Source: Panaeolus papilionaceus (taxonomy: Eukaryota; Basidiomycota; Agaricomycetes; Agaricales). Taken from it: 64,000 bases of DNA. Where the stretch lies: NCBI GenBank assembly GCA_015501605.1, contig JADNRZ010000010.1, positions 868,001 to 932,000 on the forward strand. The letters are read 5' to 3'. Below the pieces are notes generated by a model that ran no database searches, was not told the DNA's origin, and saw only the letters and a list, made by a program, of their open reading frames with translations. A program made the translations under genes and the position numbers. Position 1 is the stretch's first letter. Each line of letters opens with the position of its first letter. Below are positions 45,409-58,841 of this stretch, piece by piece.

Positions 45409-48400
45409 TTAATACATGCCTCCTTCATCAGAGATGGAAGGAGTGCCGAAGGGCCCTCGGGCGTGTGGGCGCTCAGAAACCAAAACGGTGGGTTGTTGTG
45501 GGGGTGGTGTCACCTGGTTAGTGGGATCGGCTGGTAGGGGGCACGAAAATAAGAACATGGCATCAAGAGAGACAGATAATATAACTTACGAATCCATTGG
45601 TTGAAAGAGCGGACTTGTGACCTCAATTCAGGGTCCATCGTCCCTGGACGAGGATAAGGGTAGTGCTGAGCTGGAGGGAACGAAGTGGAGGCGACGGGTT
45701 GGGCAGCCTGCTGAGCGGCCCTCTTTTTCTTCGGCTTTCTCGGGTTAACTGGTCTCCAGGCCGCCTTAACAGGGCCCATGTCAGCAGGGGGTTGAGGAGG
45801 AATATCATCATGTGGGGGTGGTGGGCCAGCAGCTGCTGCACCAGGAGGTTTCCTGGAACGAGAGTGTGAGATGACATGTAATGTTGAAAGACGGCGAGGT
45901 AGCTTACCAGTCTGGCTCATACTCTCCACCAGGTCCATATTTAGACTTCATCGAGAGCAAATCAGAAATTTCACTACAGAGATGATTAAATTGAGTTTTG
46001 TGACCAGGAACAGCAGGACATACTGTTGCAACGCGCGACGTTCTTCGCGGATTCTGCCAACTTCGCCCAACAACAACCGCACCTCGCTGGCCAACGCTCT
46101 GCTGAACTCATCGAGATACTGAAAGGGAGTGTTACTACTATGAAATAATTAAAAGGTATCTCATTACTCACCCCTTGGACGTTGAAAGGAACTTGCAAGT
46201 TCGAGGTGGCCTTAACCGCCGCGATGGTCTCGTCGTGGTGCCTCTGGCACTCGTCTCTCCATTCTATACACAAGATGAGAATTGAAACAGAGACAAACGA
46301 CTTTGAACATACCTTGAGATAACTCCGATAGGAGATGGCGAAGCTCGTCGTTTTGGGATGCAAGATGAGCTACTGTGGTTTGCAAATCTGAGGCGACATG
46401 AGTCAGTGTCAGGGGCTCAGAAAAAGAACGAAAACCGCACTAGTTTGAATTTCCACATGCTCTGCATCTCGCTTCTGCCTATCATCGTCCATCTCCTTTT
46501 GAATAGTTCTGATCATGTCTGTCAACTCGACCATGTGCGCCGACTTCTCCAAACGACGATTCTCCTTTTCGTGCATCTGCTGCTCCATCATCTGCCTAAT
46601 CTCCTCACAACAGCTCCGTTGACCAGAAACCAACTCTGTGACTTCACCAAGTTGCTGGTGAAGGTTCTGGTACTGTTCTGCAGTATTCTGTTGCTCTTGA
46701 TCGCGCTGCTCTTGCTCCTGCATCGACCGCTGCTGCTTATCCGCTTCAAAGTCGCCCCTCAGTTTAGCCAACTCCTCTTCAAGCTCCCTGATACGGTTGT
46801 CCTTTTCTCCAAGCAACAGAGCATGACTTTCCTTGAGTTCTTCTAAATTCTGTTTGTGCAACGCTTCACTCTCCCTGCGGGCTTCGGCAGCCTCTTCACG
46901 TTCGTCAGACACGATCTGTAGCAACTCCTCCTTGTGGATGCTCGCAGCCCGACTGGCCAGACGAATTGAATCGGCTATGGATACCTTATCAGCTGCCTCG
47001 TCGCCAATGCTATGAATGCTTCCAGGGCGGGATTCGATCTGGGGAACTTGGGGAACGTCAAGGGTGCTTGGTAATTGTAAACGACTGAGAGCCGCTTCTA
47101 AGCGAGCGTCCAGCTCAGCCTGTCTCTGTCTCTCCCGCTCTTCAAAGACTTGTTGACGCTTCAGTTCCTGGTCCTGGAAAATTGCCTCTCTGGTATTTTC
47201 AGCCTCAGTGACGGCATCCGCGGTTTCTTGTAAACGGTGAGCCGTGTTGCTCAGCTCATCGAGCTGTGCGCGAGCAGCATCAGCCTCACCGAAGGCGAAA
47301 GGTGTGGGCGCAATGTGAGCAATTGGAGCACCAGATGACCGTGGCGCAGTCGGCACTGTGGTCACAGTTCGGTCTGACCCGATTGAGGCTTGTCTTTTCG
47401 CAGCGGATGGCGGACGCTCGCCCATGTTACCGAGGGTAGCAGGTGCAGCAACTGGCGCCGTACTCGCAGGGCGGGAAGGGGCTGCTGCGGACATGGGCGT
47501 ACCCGCACGAGCTGGAATGGGTATAGCGTGGGTGGGCTCTAGCTCTGTGCGGGCAGTATGTGTCGGTGATCCTTGTCTGGAGGACCCAGGAACGATAGCG
47601 ATGTGCGGAACGGGACTATGAAGATCGTAATCGGGGCGCGATTCGGCAACTGTGGAGTTATTGAGAATAGAAATAAAAAATAAAAGCAAAAAGCTTACCT
47701 GAGTGTGGTCTTTCGGTTGGTGGTCTGCTCGCATCAGGGTAGAAGGGAACCACAGTTGGTGGGCGTTGGATTTCGGCTGGACCACCACGTCGGGCAGAGT
47801 CGTGTCTCGAGGGGACAGTTATCCTATATGGTGGTGAATCCCTTTCATCATCGCGGTCATCATCACGGTAAGAACGAGCGTAACCTGTTGGAGGACGGCC
47901 AGGAATGCGTGTTGGTGTTGGAGAGCGCGAACGGTGCCCATAAGCTGGTGAACCTGTTCTGCTACGGCGAGGACGACGAGGAGATGGTGTACGACTTCGC
48001 ACAGAAGGTGAATAAGATCTAGCGTGCCTGCGCCCATGGCGATCACGGCTGGGAGGTGACCGCGTATCACCACGACCTCTGCTTGGAATATAACGGGGGC
48101 CGCGTCGGTCGGGGGAGCGATAACGTGAGTCCGATGGGCGAGAATAACGTCCTCCATCTCTTTCCAATGATCGTCTACCTGGTGAATAGCGACCTGCATC
48201 ACGTCCACTACGGTCTGGAGAGCGTCGGTATCTTCCTGGAGAGCGTCTGTGCCCTTCTGGTGAGCGCGAGTACCTACGTCTTTCTGGCGAACGTCTGTAT
48301 CTATCGGGGGAGCGCCACCGTTCTGGACTGTACCGACTACGATCAGGGGACCTATGTGATCTGGGGTCCCGTACAACCTCCACACGAGTAGGTGAACGTC

Positions 48401-51400
48401 GTCGGGGTGATGTACTCCTGTGAGTTGGATACCTTGACATTGCTCCTGGTGCCATGTGCGTCATCGGAACGCCAGTCATTGGTACACCTGTCATTGGTAC
48501 ACCAGTCATCGGCATACCTGTCATGGGTCGCGAGGGACCGTAGCCTGTTTGAGCATGACTTGGTGTATGGGTCCGTGGGGGGGTTCTTGACCGAGATCTT
48601 CGTGGAGAAGTGGACCGTCGATGATGTCGACGGTCAGGGCTCCTACTGACATACCGAGAGGGTGAGCGTCCGTGTCTCCTATATTCGGGACTTCGAGAGC
48701 GAGAGCGACGTCCACCGTGCATTGTGGGAAGCGCTGCAGGAGGTATAATGATAGGCGCTTGTTGGACTGGCGGGGGTGTTCGGCGTCGGCGACCCCGTGA
48801 GCTTGAGCGACTTCGTTGTCTCATAAGAGTCGGGGTCATCATGGGCATTCCTGGTATCATGGGTACACCTGGAGCTGGTAGCAAAACCGTAGGCTGGTGT
48901 GCTTGCGATACAGGCGCACCTGGAAGGTATGTAGGCGCCGACGGGTTCTGAAGAATAATTGGTGGTTCGCGAGAGTCGCGATGATGGCGAGGGCTATGGC
49001 TCCGACTCCTGCTGCGACGTCGAGGGGGTGGGCTGCCCTGTGGCATAATGATGGGCTGCATGGGCATTTGACCTTGTGTCGGCTGCAGAATAACGGGTGG
49101 TTGGGTCATTGCCATTGGAGGAGGTCCATATGATGAATGGTGGTGATGAGGGGGAGTCCTTGAGCGGGAACGCGAACGCGAACGACGAGAGGTACCGCTA
49201 ATAATGATGGGCTGTGGCGCGGGAGCGGGAGGTGTATGTCGCCTTCTTGATCCGCTTCTTGAATGGCGCCTACTAGTAGACGAGCGCGGACTGTCACTGC
49301 GAATAATAATTGGTCCACCTGGAACACCGGTCATTGGAACACCGGTCATTGGGATGCCGGTCATAGGAACACCAGTCATAGGAACACCAGTCATTGGCAT
49401 ACCAGGCATTCCGGGGTGAGACATTGGCACGCCCGTCATGGGAACACCAGTCATAGGCATAGGCATCGGGGACTCCGACATATGCGAAGGTGCGAAAGGC
49501 ATCATGGGTGTACCTTGGTGGTGAGGACCAGGTGATGGTGGCATCTGGATGATCGTCTGCCCAGGAGGCATGTGTTGTTGCTGAGGCGGTTGCTGAATGA
49601 TGACCGTCGGCTGCTGTGGTGGATGTGGTGAGAGGTTATCGTAGCGATTATCATCGTATCTACTACGACGCCCCGAGGGAGAACTGGATCGAGACCGACG
49701 CGAGTGCGCAGATGGCGAAACAACATGAACCGTTGGAGGAGGTGCGTAAATAACTGTAGGCTGTTGAGGGCCCATAGGTATCATTGGTGCTTCAGAAGGA
49801 TTGGCCACACGAAGATCTGGCCTTGAGTGCCTGGAATCCGACCTTCGTCTCCTGCTGCTAGGCGAGTACGAGTCGCTTGGACTCCTACGACGGCCGTGGC
49901 GGGAACCAGAATGTGGTCTTCGTCCACGACGGTCATAGTACTCATCTGAAGGAGTTCGCCTTCGACCAGGTGTATGCGCGTCATGTCTACTTTGCCTGCT
50001 GGATGGTCTGCTTGGCGTGTGTCCAGGTGGAGTCCGGCGTCTAGTACTGGGTCGTGTGCTCATGTCCTCACTGCTGCTGGCGCTTGGAGGGATTGCTATG
50101 ATATCAGGGGGAAGATGATGTGGTGCGGGTACAGGGACAGCAGGAGTTGTTGGTCGGCTTCGAGGAGGACCTGTGCTTGTAACAGATCCAGCGTCATCCT
50201 GAAATTCTGGAATGAACGCTGTAGTAGCCTGTGAAGCTGGTCTGGAAGGCCGCATATGTTGTGGCCCGGGTCCTGAGGCGGCATAAGGGAAACCATCAGT
50301 TGGAATGCGAGGACCTGGACCTGATATACCAGGTTGCTGGATTATATACGTAGGCTGTGGTTGCGGCGTAGGTATAACAGGTCCCATACCCATAGCTGGA
50401 ACCATAGGTGTTGTTCGGTAGGCAGCTGGGTCAGGAATAACCGGTGGGATAACCGACCCAGGAGGGTACTCTTGGAATGTCCGAGGTGGCATTCCTTGCA
50501 GTACATGTTGGTTAGGAATTTGGGGCACAGGCATCCCCATGCCAGGCTGGATATTGAAGATGGTTGGACCGCTGTCATCCGTTGATGTGGTTGTAGGAGA
50601 CCGTTGTCCTGCTGAATGAAATTTGGTCTCAATATCTGCTTTCCGAATGACAAGGTAATGTACACATACCACGTTGCATGCGTAGAGAACGTAGCTCTTG
50701 ACTAAGTTGGTCCACACGAGCTAGAACACCACCAAGTTCGGTCCTCCGATCTTGAACATCTCTCCCGAGCCACCCATTTAGTTCGCCCATGTAACGCATC
50801 AGTTCGCGCTGTTGTTCTACAGTTGCGAGTTGAGCCAGTCGATTTTCCTGAGGAGAGTTTTAGGTTAAAATAACAATATAAATTGAATATACAAATACCC
50901 GTAATATTTCCATGAGAGAATCGAATAATGGTGGCAGTTGCACGTTAACCTAGAGGGATATTTAAGAATTTTGCGCGCCCACCAAGTAATAAAACATACT
51001 GGTCCAGCAGGCATGGGCATATAGCGGATTGTATCCGCACGCGAAGCTGGTTGTGGTATGTCGGGGAGCTGAGAGCCTCCTTGTGATGGTCCCCCAGGTC
51101 CTCCAGGGGGTCCAGGGGCACCAGAAGGGCGGGATGAAGTCTAACGACACATAAATTGTCGAGAAAAAATAGAGAGAAATTGACGCTTACAGCATGACGA
51201 CCCGAATCGCGAGGTGGCTTGTGGTACCACGTCTGATGTGGACGACCAGACCCGGACGCTGGCGCTGTCTCTGGACGACGAATGTTGCTGAGATTCTCCT
51301 GCAAGGTCATCATTAGTTTAGCAATATAAATGACAAGTCTTGGACTAACAAAAACAGGCTTGGGCATAGGCCCTAAATTATGGGGGCGGTCTTGTACTAC

Positions 51401-54400
51401 ATGTGGCCGTTGTGGCTGCTGCTGAGGGCGAAGCTGATGTGGCAATGGGTGTTGTTCTTGCCGAGGTTCACCGGTCTGCGGACGACTGACAGGCGCCTCC
51501 GAACGCTCTGAGCGATAGGTATGCGGTCGTGGTTGCTCTCTGCGAGTGAACGGCTGAATATTCAAGGGTGGAATAACAACGGGTGCATAGGCTGGGACTG
51601 AGCGTGAACGAGCTGGGAAGTCAATTGATGAAGGACTCGCGCTACGAGGTCGCTGTCCTCGTTCCGCTGGCGTGTAGACGAAGGGAACTAGCTTGGGAGG
51701 GGGTTCAACATTGACGTCCTCCATGCGCATTTGGGATGAAAGAATGTCTGTCAAACGCTCCGCAATTGAGGGACCCGCTTGAGGACGCAGCGGTGACGGC
51801 ATATGAGGCTCGGATGACTCTGCCGGAAGGTGACGAAGAATAGAACCTAATCGCCCAAGGGAGCTCGTGTCTGACAAAGTGTCAATGATCTCTGAGGCGG
51901 CCCTCACATACTGGGTATCTGTGGACGGTTCAACGGGGTATTCTGAGGGAGCAGGAGCCGGCGAGGGGATAGGCATGGCTGGTGCAGGCGCTGGAGGTGG
52001 CATCCTGCTTTGCTCCAAGACGTTGTGAATGAGCCCCTCAATACGATCCAGCCTCTCAATCAATTCCGGTCGAGGATCCTCAGGCATTGTTTGAGGGGTG
52101 CTAGGACGATCCTTCAGCTCTTTGATCAGTCCATGAGTGAACCCTTGACCATCTTCTAGAGCCCGTAGCTTGTCTTGAATAGCTGACAACGAGTCCTGAA
52201 GGATATCAGGCACAGCTGGCTGAGTGATCGTAACCGCTTCCGAGGGAACGGCGCTTGGTGTATGCGGGCTGGACGACTCGCTGAGACTTGTGGACTCCTC
52301 CAGTGTGGATGAATCAGTCGAGTCGTCCGTCTCGGTCAAGTCCTCATCCTCGTCCTCTTCTTCCAGCGGCTCTTCCTCCTCCTCTACTGACCATCTTGGG
52401 GTAAGCTCCGACATCACTTCCTGATCATCCCACAGATCTTCGTCAGAGTAATGCGATGACAAAATTGAATCTGCACTCATGGTGCTGCTTGCGATGCTGG
52501 TGTTCCGCATAACAGTAGCGACTGCTCCTTCTCCCATGACAGGAAGATCTTCGAGGTTCCGCGGACCAAGGGGGTGAAGCAGGTCTGTTCTTGGAAGGGG
52601 AATAGGGAATGGAACTATGGGAGCCATGGCTACAGGGGTTTCTCGGTGCATTTCGATAACAGGTTCGATAGGACTGACTTGAACACCCCCTGTGATAGCT
52701 GCTACGCGACGAGGGCTCGGTCCTCTCTGGACAACGACTACCGATGGCGACGACGGCGTGGGCGAACGCTGAAGAAACTCAGTCAGGTCCTTGAGCTCAT
52801 CTCTGAGCGCTTGGACGTTGGCATTAAGTGCTTGGTTCTCCTGCGCTCGCGCCGTATCATAACCGTGGAGCTCATCGACGAGGCGATCAAGATCACGACC
52901 GAGGCCACGCTCGGTGATGACTGAACTCAACGAAGGGATGGTTCGCAGGCTTGACTGCTCTGTAGCACCGCTACCTTGAGGGGTGGAGACTGAACCAGAT
53001 ATAGCAGAGACGGCTGGAGTAACATGAACCTCACTTGGAGGAATAGGTGTTGCCATGCGCTGCAGAAAGTGTGAGTCAAGATAGACACAAGCAGAAACAT
53101 ATTACTTACTGGCTCATAAGCCGTACTCAACAGTGATGGCTCTGTTGAGATGTCAGACAAAGCTACAGCGACTTCCGGCTCCGGCTCCTCAAACTGGCCC
53201 AACTCTGATCCTGAATCCAATACTGACGAGCTCAGCGACGACTGCGATAGGCTTGAGGAAGCTGACGACGTCGAAAGTGTCCTACCCAAGGAACTCGATG
53301 AGTCTGAGATCCAATCCAAACTCGTGGGTGTCAACGCGTCGGACTGTGACGAAATCGATTGAGGGAGCATCACCACAGGCGTTAAAGCTGGGAGGGGTGT
53401 CTCCGCCTGAGTCATAGTCATAGGGGATGGTGGGATGGTGCTCATCCTGTCAGCCGACGACGGTGAACCACTGGGACGCAAGAAAGACGTTTCCATTGAG
53501 AAATCTGGTCCATCGTGAAGAGAAACTGAGTGCGTCGATGGTGAGGGCAGCAGAACGGAAGACTCGTAAGATACGTCGGTATAAGCAGCCCATGGCTGTG
53601 GGCTGACAGGAATCGAGGATGACGTTTGAGTTAACGTTGTCAGCCCAACAGTGCTGGAAACAGTGAGCGGCGTTCGCGCCCTAGGACGTGGTTCTGACAC
53701 GGCAGGCAACGAAGGCGGCAACGACGATGCAGTTGAAGCTGAGGACACGAGGAGTGACGTTGGAGTGCGGATGGATGTGTCTCCCAAAGTGGACTCCGGC
53801 AGGGAGGGAAGCCTACTCAGACTAATCGTATCTTCCTCAGATGGTTCATCATCGCTATCGTGATCACTCCAAACATCAGAGGACGTAGGCAGCTGGAGAG
53901 AACTTGGAGTCGGGGCGTCTCCATAATCCAATGAGGCTTCCAGAGGAGACGGGGTCGCTGAGAGCGAAGGAGTTAGCGAAGATGGCGCTACACTTGCCTC
54001 TCTAGGGAGAGAGTGATGCGAGGGCAGTGAGGGAGACGCTGATGGGGAAGGGAGTTCCTCATGCTCAACTGGAAGGGGAGGAAGTGGCGGTGACTCTGCA
54101 CGCGGTGTTGCTGAACCTGCAAGGGAGAATGACGGGGAAGCTCGTGGTACTGGAGTTGCGACCGTCGAAGGAGGAAGTGGGATAGACGATGGCGATAATG
54201 AAATCGTGCTTGGTGCTGACGATGGAGGTAGCGAAGGGAGAGGGCTCAACAACTGCGGTGAAGGGCTAAGAGATGCTGCAAGAGGGCTTTCCCTCGGCGT
54301 CGGGCTGTGAGAGCTTGCTAGATAGCTCTGGGACCTTGGCGAAGGGGTCAACGACGATGGCAGAGGCCTTGCAGGCGGTGCAGGAAGTGAATCTGGTAGT

Positions 54401-57400
54401 GGGATATCCTCTGGTGGCAATGAGAAGATCGTCGACACCGGGGTTGGAATGATAGGCAGACGGGTAGGAATATCGACGACACTTGGTGCAATATCCGGCT
54501 CTGATTCAGAGTCCAAATGAAGACTGGACAGAGCTGGGGTGCTAGCTTCTGAGGGTATAGTGGGGCACACCTCGCAAGTAATGTAATCGGAACCCAGGGA
54601 GACTTCAGAGGGTTCCGAGGCTGTCCTGTACTCCGTCTCCATACCAGGCTCAGAAGCCGTCCTGTAACCCAATGAACCAGATGATGCTGACGCGTAATCC
54701 GAGCCAGGAAGGGAAGGAATAGTATCAAACGACTGGAATGACGAAACTGAAGGGCGAGACGAGAGTGCTGGAGCTGTGCCGAACTCGGTGCTTGCGAGAG
54801 AAGCAGTAAGATATTGTTCCGATACCGCATCTGAAATAACCTCTGCAGGAACTGGTACAGGTTGTCGAACAGGCGTTACAGAAAGCGAATTCGTCGTCGT
54901 CGTGGCGGTCAACGTTGGCCTCGTGAACTCGGTGAAGTCGGATGATGTACAGACATCGTAACCAGTTTCGCTGGACGAAATCGGGGTGAAACCTCCAATC
55001 TCGCTGCTGACAGGTATTGGCGAGTGTCCCGTTTGAAGACTGAAAGAACCACTTCCAGGGGTGTAGCTTCCACTCTGAGTGTAGCTGCCAGTTCCGCTTC
55101 CTGTTCTGCTTGCCGTATAGCTTCCTGTACCAGATCCAGTGTAGCTGCCAGTGCGGCTGCTCCTTGTCCTGTCGCTTCCCGTGTAGCTGCCCGTGTAACT
55201 TCCTGTGTAACTGCCTGTCGGGGTACGACTCCTACTGTGCAAGTAACTCCCTGTTTCGCTTCCGCTATAAGCACTCAAAGATCTGTCATCCCTGCTATCG
55301 CGACTATCCGGGGTGTAGGTGTAAGATTCAGTGGGTGTTCTGCTTCTCCTGCTGCTAGCATCGTCATCGTCGCGCTCTGTAACGGAACCTTCTGTCAAAT
55401 AACCGGAAGTGTACGACCTGGCGGTATTGGTAGTTGCCGCAACACGTCGCCTGATTTCGCGAGCACGTGACAAGGTGGATGGAGAGTCGGCAAACGAGAT
55501 GTCAGAATCCCCACTCCTGCTGCTGCCACTGTATGTGTTGGAGTCTGTGAGACGGAAGGTAGAGTTGAACGTGGAAGGCGCGAGGTTGGTATCCGTCGTC
55601 GCTGGTGTGAAAGCCGACGCAGATTCCAGAGCAGTGGAGCGGAATGCCGTGCTTGATCCGGGAGAGAAGTACGTCGAGGAAACGTTCGACCTTCTTCCCT
55701 CAGAACCGCTGAAGAACTGGTCTTCGGAGCTTTCAGACCTGGTGCGCTCGAAGCTGCGCGTGAGACTGGGTGGAGGAGTGACAAAGATGTTTTTCCCGAG
55801 GGATGAACCACTGGACACAGTAACCGGCGAGCCTCCTAGCATTCCTGATGAATTCCTAGAAAGAATAGGTTAGAATACGATATCACGACAGAAGGAGATG
55901 TTAGACTTACCTGGCACGGTGAACGACGGATTTAAATTCCTCGTCGAGGTCGGTCATCGAACCGCTACGATGACGAGAACTGCGCCTTTGAGTTATAGCA
56001 CGAGGATCGCCACGGTAGACATATTCCTGGTTCTGGATCACAGTGTCATCAACTGTCCCAGAGTGATAAGAGGACAACAATGAAGATTGACGAGAAAGGC
56101 CAGAGGTGCTGGAATGGAAGTCCGATATGTCTGGGAGCGTGCTGAGTGGTGGAACGAAAACCGTGGAGCGGGACCCGCTGCTGACACGACTGACGCTACT
56201 ATCCATCGACAAGATAGTTCTAATGGAGCCAGTGGGGGAACGAGTGACAGATACAGAGTCTGGTACCGCGACGGGTCGATTTACAGCTTCCCTATATTCA
56301 TTGTCAACTTTTTTTGCGTTAAAGAGGGAACAAAAAGAAAATTACTAACCATAAGCGGTTGACCCATTTGCGCCTTTCCAGCAAGCTTTCTGCAGCCAAC
56401 CTTTCCACTCCGTCTGCGTACATCATATGGAAGGGCACCAGAATATCTTGGAGCCTCTGTCCGTTGACCTCGTCTGTTTGTTGACGTGCCGCCATAGTTC
56501 CAACGTCGTCTCGAGCACCTTCTTGAGTTGGGGAAAGTGCAGATTCAACGCTAGTACAATTGAGAAGATCTAATGCGACAATTCCTCGACCTCCACCAGG
56601 GGCAAGCCAGGAAAGCAAGAGCATGTGAGGGTAGAGCAGTGCTTGGCATCGTTGCCAGCGGTAGGGAGGTGGTGCGTGAACGTTGAGGTACCACAAGAGA
56701 CCGATATGAAGAGGCTGGATAGGCATGTCAGAGAGGCAATATAACTAAGAGGGAAAAATAAAACGTACAGGTTCACTGCTTTGGGCGTAGGCGGAAAGCT
56801 CGTTCATATCAAACCCTGGAGGGAAAACACCACTCCCCCTACTCCTTCTGCTAGTAATGCTGGAGGTATCACCGGCGTCTCCAGAAGTTGGCCTGGTCGG
56901 TGTAACATTTGGATTGCTGACTTGTCTGGACTCCCTAAGCCTAGCACGAGCACCTTCAACCCTCCTACGAACACCATAAAGTCCATCATTTTCGGAGTTT
57001 GTGGGCAAAGGTGGGGAAGTCGATGATACCGAACCAGCCGCTGATCGTTCACCGCGAGGCCCGGCGGGAGTCCTTTCCTTCCACAGAGCAATAACGTTGC
57101 GAACAGATGCCAAAGGTGATCTTGGGGACCCTTGAGTGCGCTGGAATCCTGAGGTTGGGGTCATGGATGTTTCGGTGTACGTGTCAGAATTTGTATATCC
57201 CTTAGATTCCGACGCAGGAGTAGTGTAAGACCCTGTTTGGGTCACTGAGCGAGGATTTGTCCAAGTGTTGGTAGTCCGAGAGAAATTGCTGGGTGTGGCT
57301 GTGTATGATGGGGTGTAATCTCCTTCAGTGCGGTTTGTCGTTGAACGAAAGCCGCTAGATGTACGTGTTGGTGGCGGTGAGAGGAGGGACCGCTCCCCAC

Positions 57401-58373
57401 CAGTATTTGTGTATGAGCCAGAGGAACTTCCAGATTTTGTGGGGGAAGAGGGTCGCGAGCTGTAACCATAGCTCGTAGTACCCTGTGTGTAGCCCGTACT
57501 GGTCCCCTGCGTATAACCAGTAGTTGTACCTTGCGTATAGCCAGTACTTGTTGGACCACTTCCAAACATGGGACTGGAAGAACGATATGCTGGGCTAGAT
57601 GTGGCACGAGAATGACTGGTGGTGGTCCCTTGGCTTTCAAATACGGCTCGCAGCTCACTCAACCGACCTGGTGGTGGCAATGTACGATCGGAAGAGGGGT
57701 CTGTGGAGGAACGTGAATGACTGGGTGTGATGCCCAGCGCTGCTGAATGACGCCGTGTGTCTGGTGTGGCATTTGCTGGACGTGTGGCGTTTGAAGCAGA
57801 GAATGCTGTCGATGAAGGACGCGTCTGTTGTTCGCGAGACTCCTCTGTCCTTTCGGTGATGCGACTCAAACGTGGATTGATCTGCGGAACTGGAGACCGA
57901 GGGGAAAATGTTGGTAGAGAAACAAATGAAGGAGAACCCGTGTAAGTTCCTGAATATGTGAAGGTGCCGGTGGCAGAGGAGAATGTTGGTCCAGCTGAGG
58001 AATATGAGCCATGAGACCACTCAGAAACGGCTTGTTCTGTGTCATCAAATTCGTCCTCCAGGTTACTGAGGGCATTGTCCACCTCATCAATCGAGTTTCC
58101 CTCTGTATACATGTCGTCGTCGTCCACGTCGTCGTTTTGAGATGGCGATGGTGACACTGCTAGACGCCTGACATGGCTAGCTGAATCATCTCCATCTGAA
58201 GAAAGACGTCGAGAACCTAGGCAAAGTTTCGCGTCAGCAACCAACTTCACTGCAAAGTCACTCAAAGCATACTTGAATGTGAAGAATATGAATATCTAGA
58301 AGGCGAAAAAGTATCAGTATAAGTTGTGGTCTCCTGAGGTGGAGACCAGATGTCGGAAGGGTTGCTGCTCATC
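45409..58373 (-). CDS. Giant low-complexity protein with PH-like domain and coiled coil
   Basis: Reads as one gene of about 13 kb. Exon 1 begins MSSNPSDIWSPPQETTTYTD (ATG at 58371-58373) and joins across an intron to SRRLSSDGDDSASHVRR. Order of parts: Ser/Thr-rich disorder; GYTQGT repeats (about 57.5 kb); a PH-like domain (56.3-56.75 kb: PLHIGLLWYLNVHAPPP.., ALLYPHMLLLSWL, ERRKWVNRLW); GSYTGS repeats (55.0-55.25 kb); a long Ser/Pro tract; an Asp/Glu patch; helices (ELRSLRMQR); an RS/RSP-rich block with MTGVP repeats (47.8-50.1 kb); a coiled coil (46.4-47.3 kb); and a last exon ending TPSISDEGGMY. Similar products are often named proteophosphoglycan-like in mushrooms. A cortical scaffold role is only inferred. 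It may be more than one transcript. Confidence 0.65.
46409..47330 (-). other. Coiled-coil segment of the giant protein
   Basis: Heptad-like Leu/Glu/Gln-rich sequence with ENTREAIFQDQELKRQQVF, RELEEELAKLRGDFEADKQQ and EVTELVSGQRSCCEEIRQMM. It suggests oligomerisation or filament formation. Confidence 0.75.
48466..48525 (-). repeat. Four 15-bp tandem units encoding MTGVP (second tract)
   Basis: Units start at 48466, 48481, 48496 and 48511, each 15 bases, imperfect (GGNAYNCCNGTCATN on the plus strand). They encode MTGMP/MTGVP repeats of the giant protein. Confidence 0.85.
49321..49395 (-). repeat. Five 15-bp tandem units encoding MTGVP (first tract)
   Basis: Units at 49321, 49336, 49351, 49366 and 49381; the first two are identical. 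Degenerate units continue to about 49455. Being a multiple of three, length change would keep frame. Confidence 0.88.
55062..55245 (-). repeat. GSYTGS-type Ser/Gly/Tyr repeat tract
   Basis: The minus strand encodes repeats of GSYTGSYTGSYTGSDRTR and TGSGTGSYTASRTGSGTG. The underlying DNA repeats are short and imperfect. Confidence 0.75.
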
Positions 58374-58841
58374 ACGGTCGGCGACGACCAGCAGTGGTCG
58401 AAATCAAGTTGCCTCGTCCCTGAATGTCTGGCTATTGCAACTTTGACTCACGCTTGTACAACTTCCAAATCCAGACAATCAACAACAAGGTCATCATTTA
58501 GGGTAGGTCAAAACGCGTACGACGCGATAACCACGTGATGGCGCACAACCTCATTTAACCGTAACTCCTACCGACTAGACCGGTAACCGTCTGTCTAATG
58601 AAACGTGACCACTTCGTAGGAGTTGTCGATAGACAGACCGGTAGATTTCGTCGTTCCCACACGTTGGTCCGTTTTCAGCACAGCCACAGCACCAAATCTG
58701 ACCTCGCCTAAACCTGAACGGTCACGTTGTTTCCTCTTTCAATCATTGACCGTCATCTCGTCGATTTTATGTAGCCTCAATATAATCCCTGTTACTTCAG
58801 CGTCCCTACCGTTCGCTTCCCAATCTCTTGTATTGACGCCA
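58374..58841. other. Intergenic region between the giant gene and the helicase
   Basis: Contains a 9-bp inverted repeat AACTCCTAC (58563-58571) / GTAGGAGTT (58616-58624). The frame leading into the helicase is open from 58623 but has no ATG before 58842. Confidence 0.45.

Noticed and set aside
48056..48649. Plus-strand open frames of 80-110 codons inside the giant gene
   Set aside because: They are antisense to repeat-rich coding sequence whose biased codons leave the other strand open; no family features.
47658..50717. A separate SR-type splicing factor gene
   Set aside because: No RNA-recognition motif; the helical exon at 50.7-50.85 kb and flanking introns link it to the upstream exons of the giant gene.
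58623..58841. N-terminal extension of the helicase from 58623
   Set aside because: The open frame starts with TTG and has no ATG before 58842; composition is unlike the rest.
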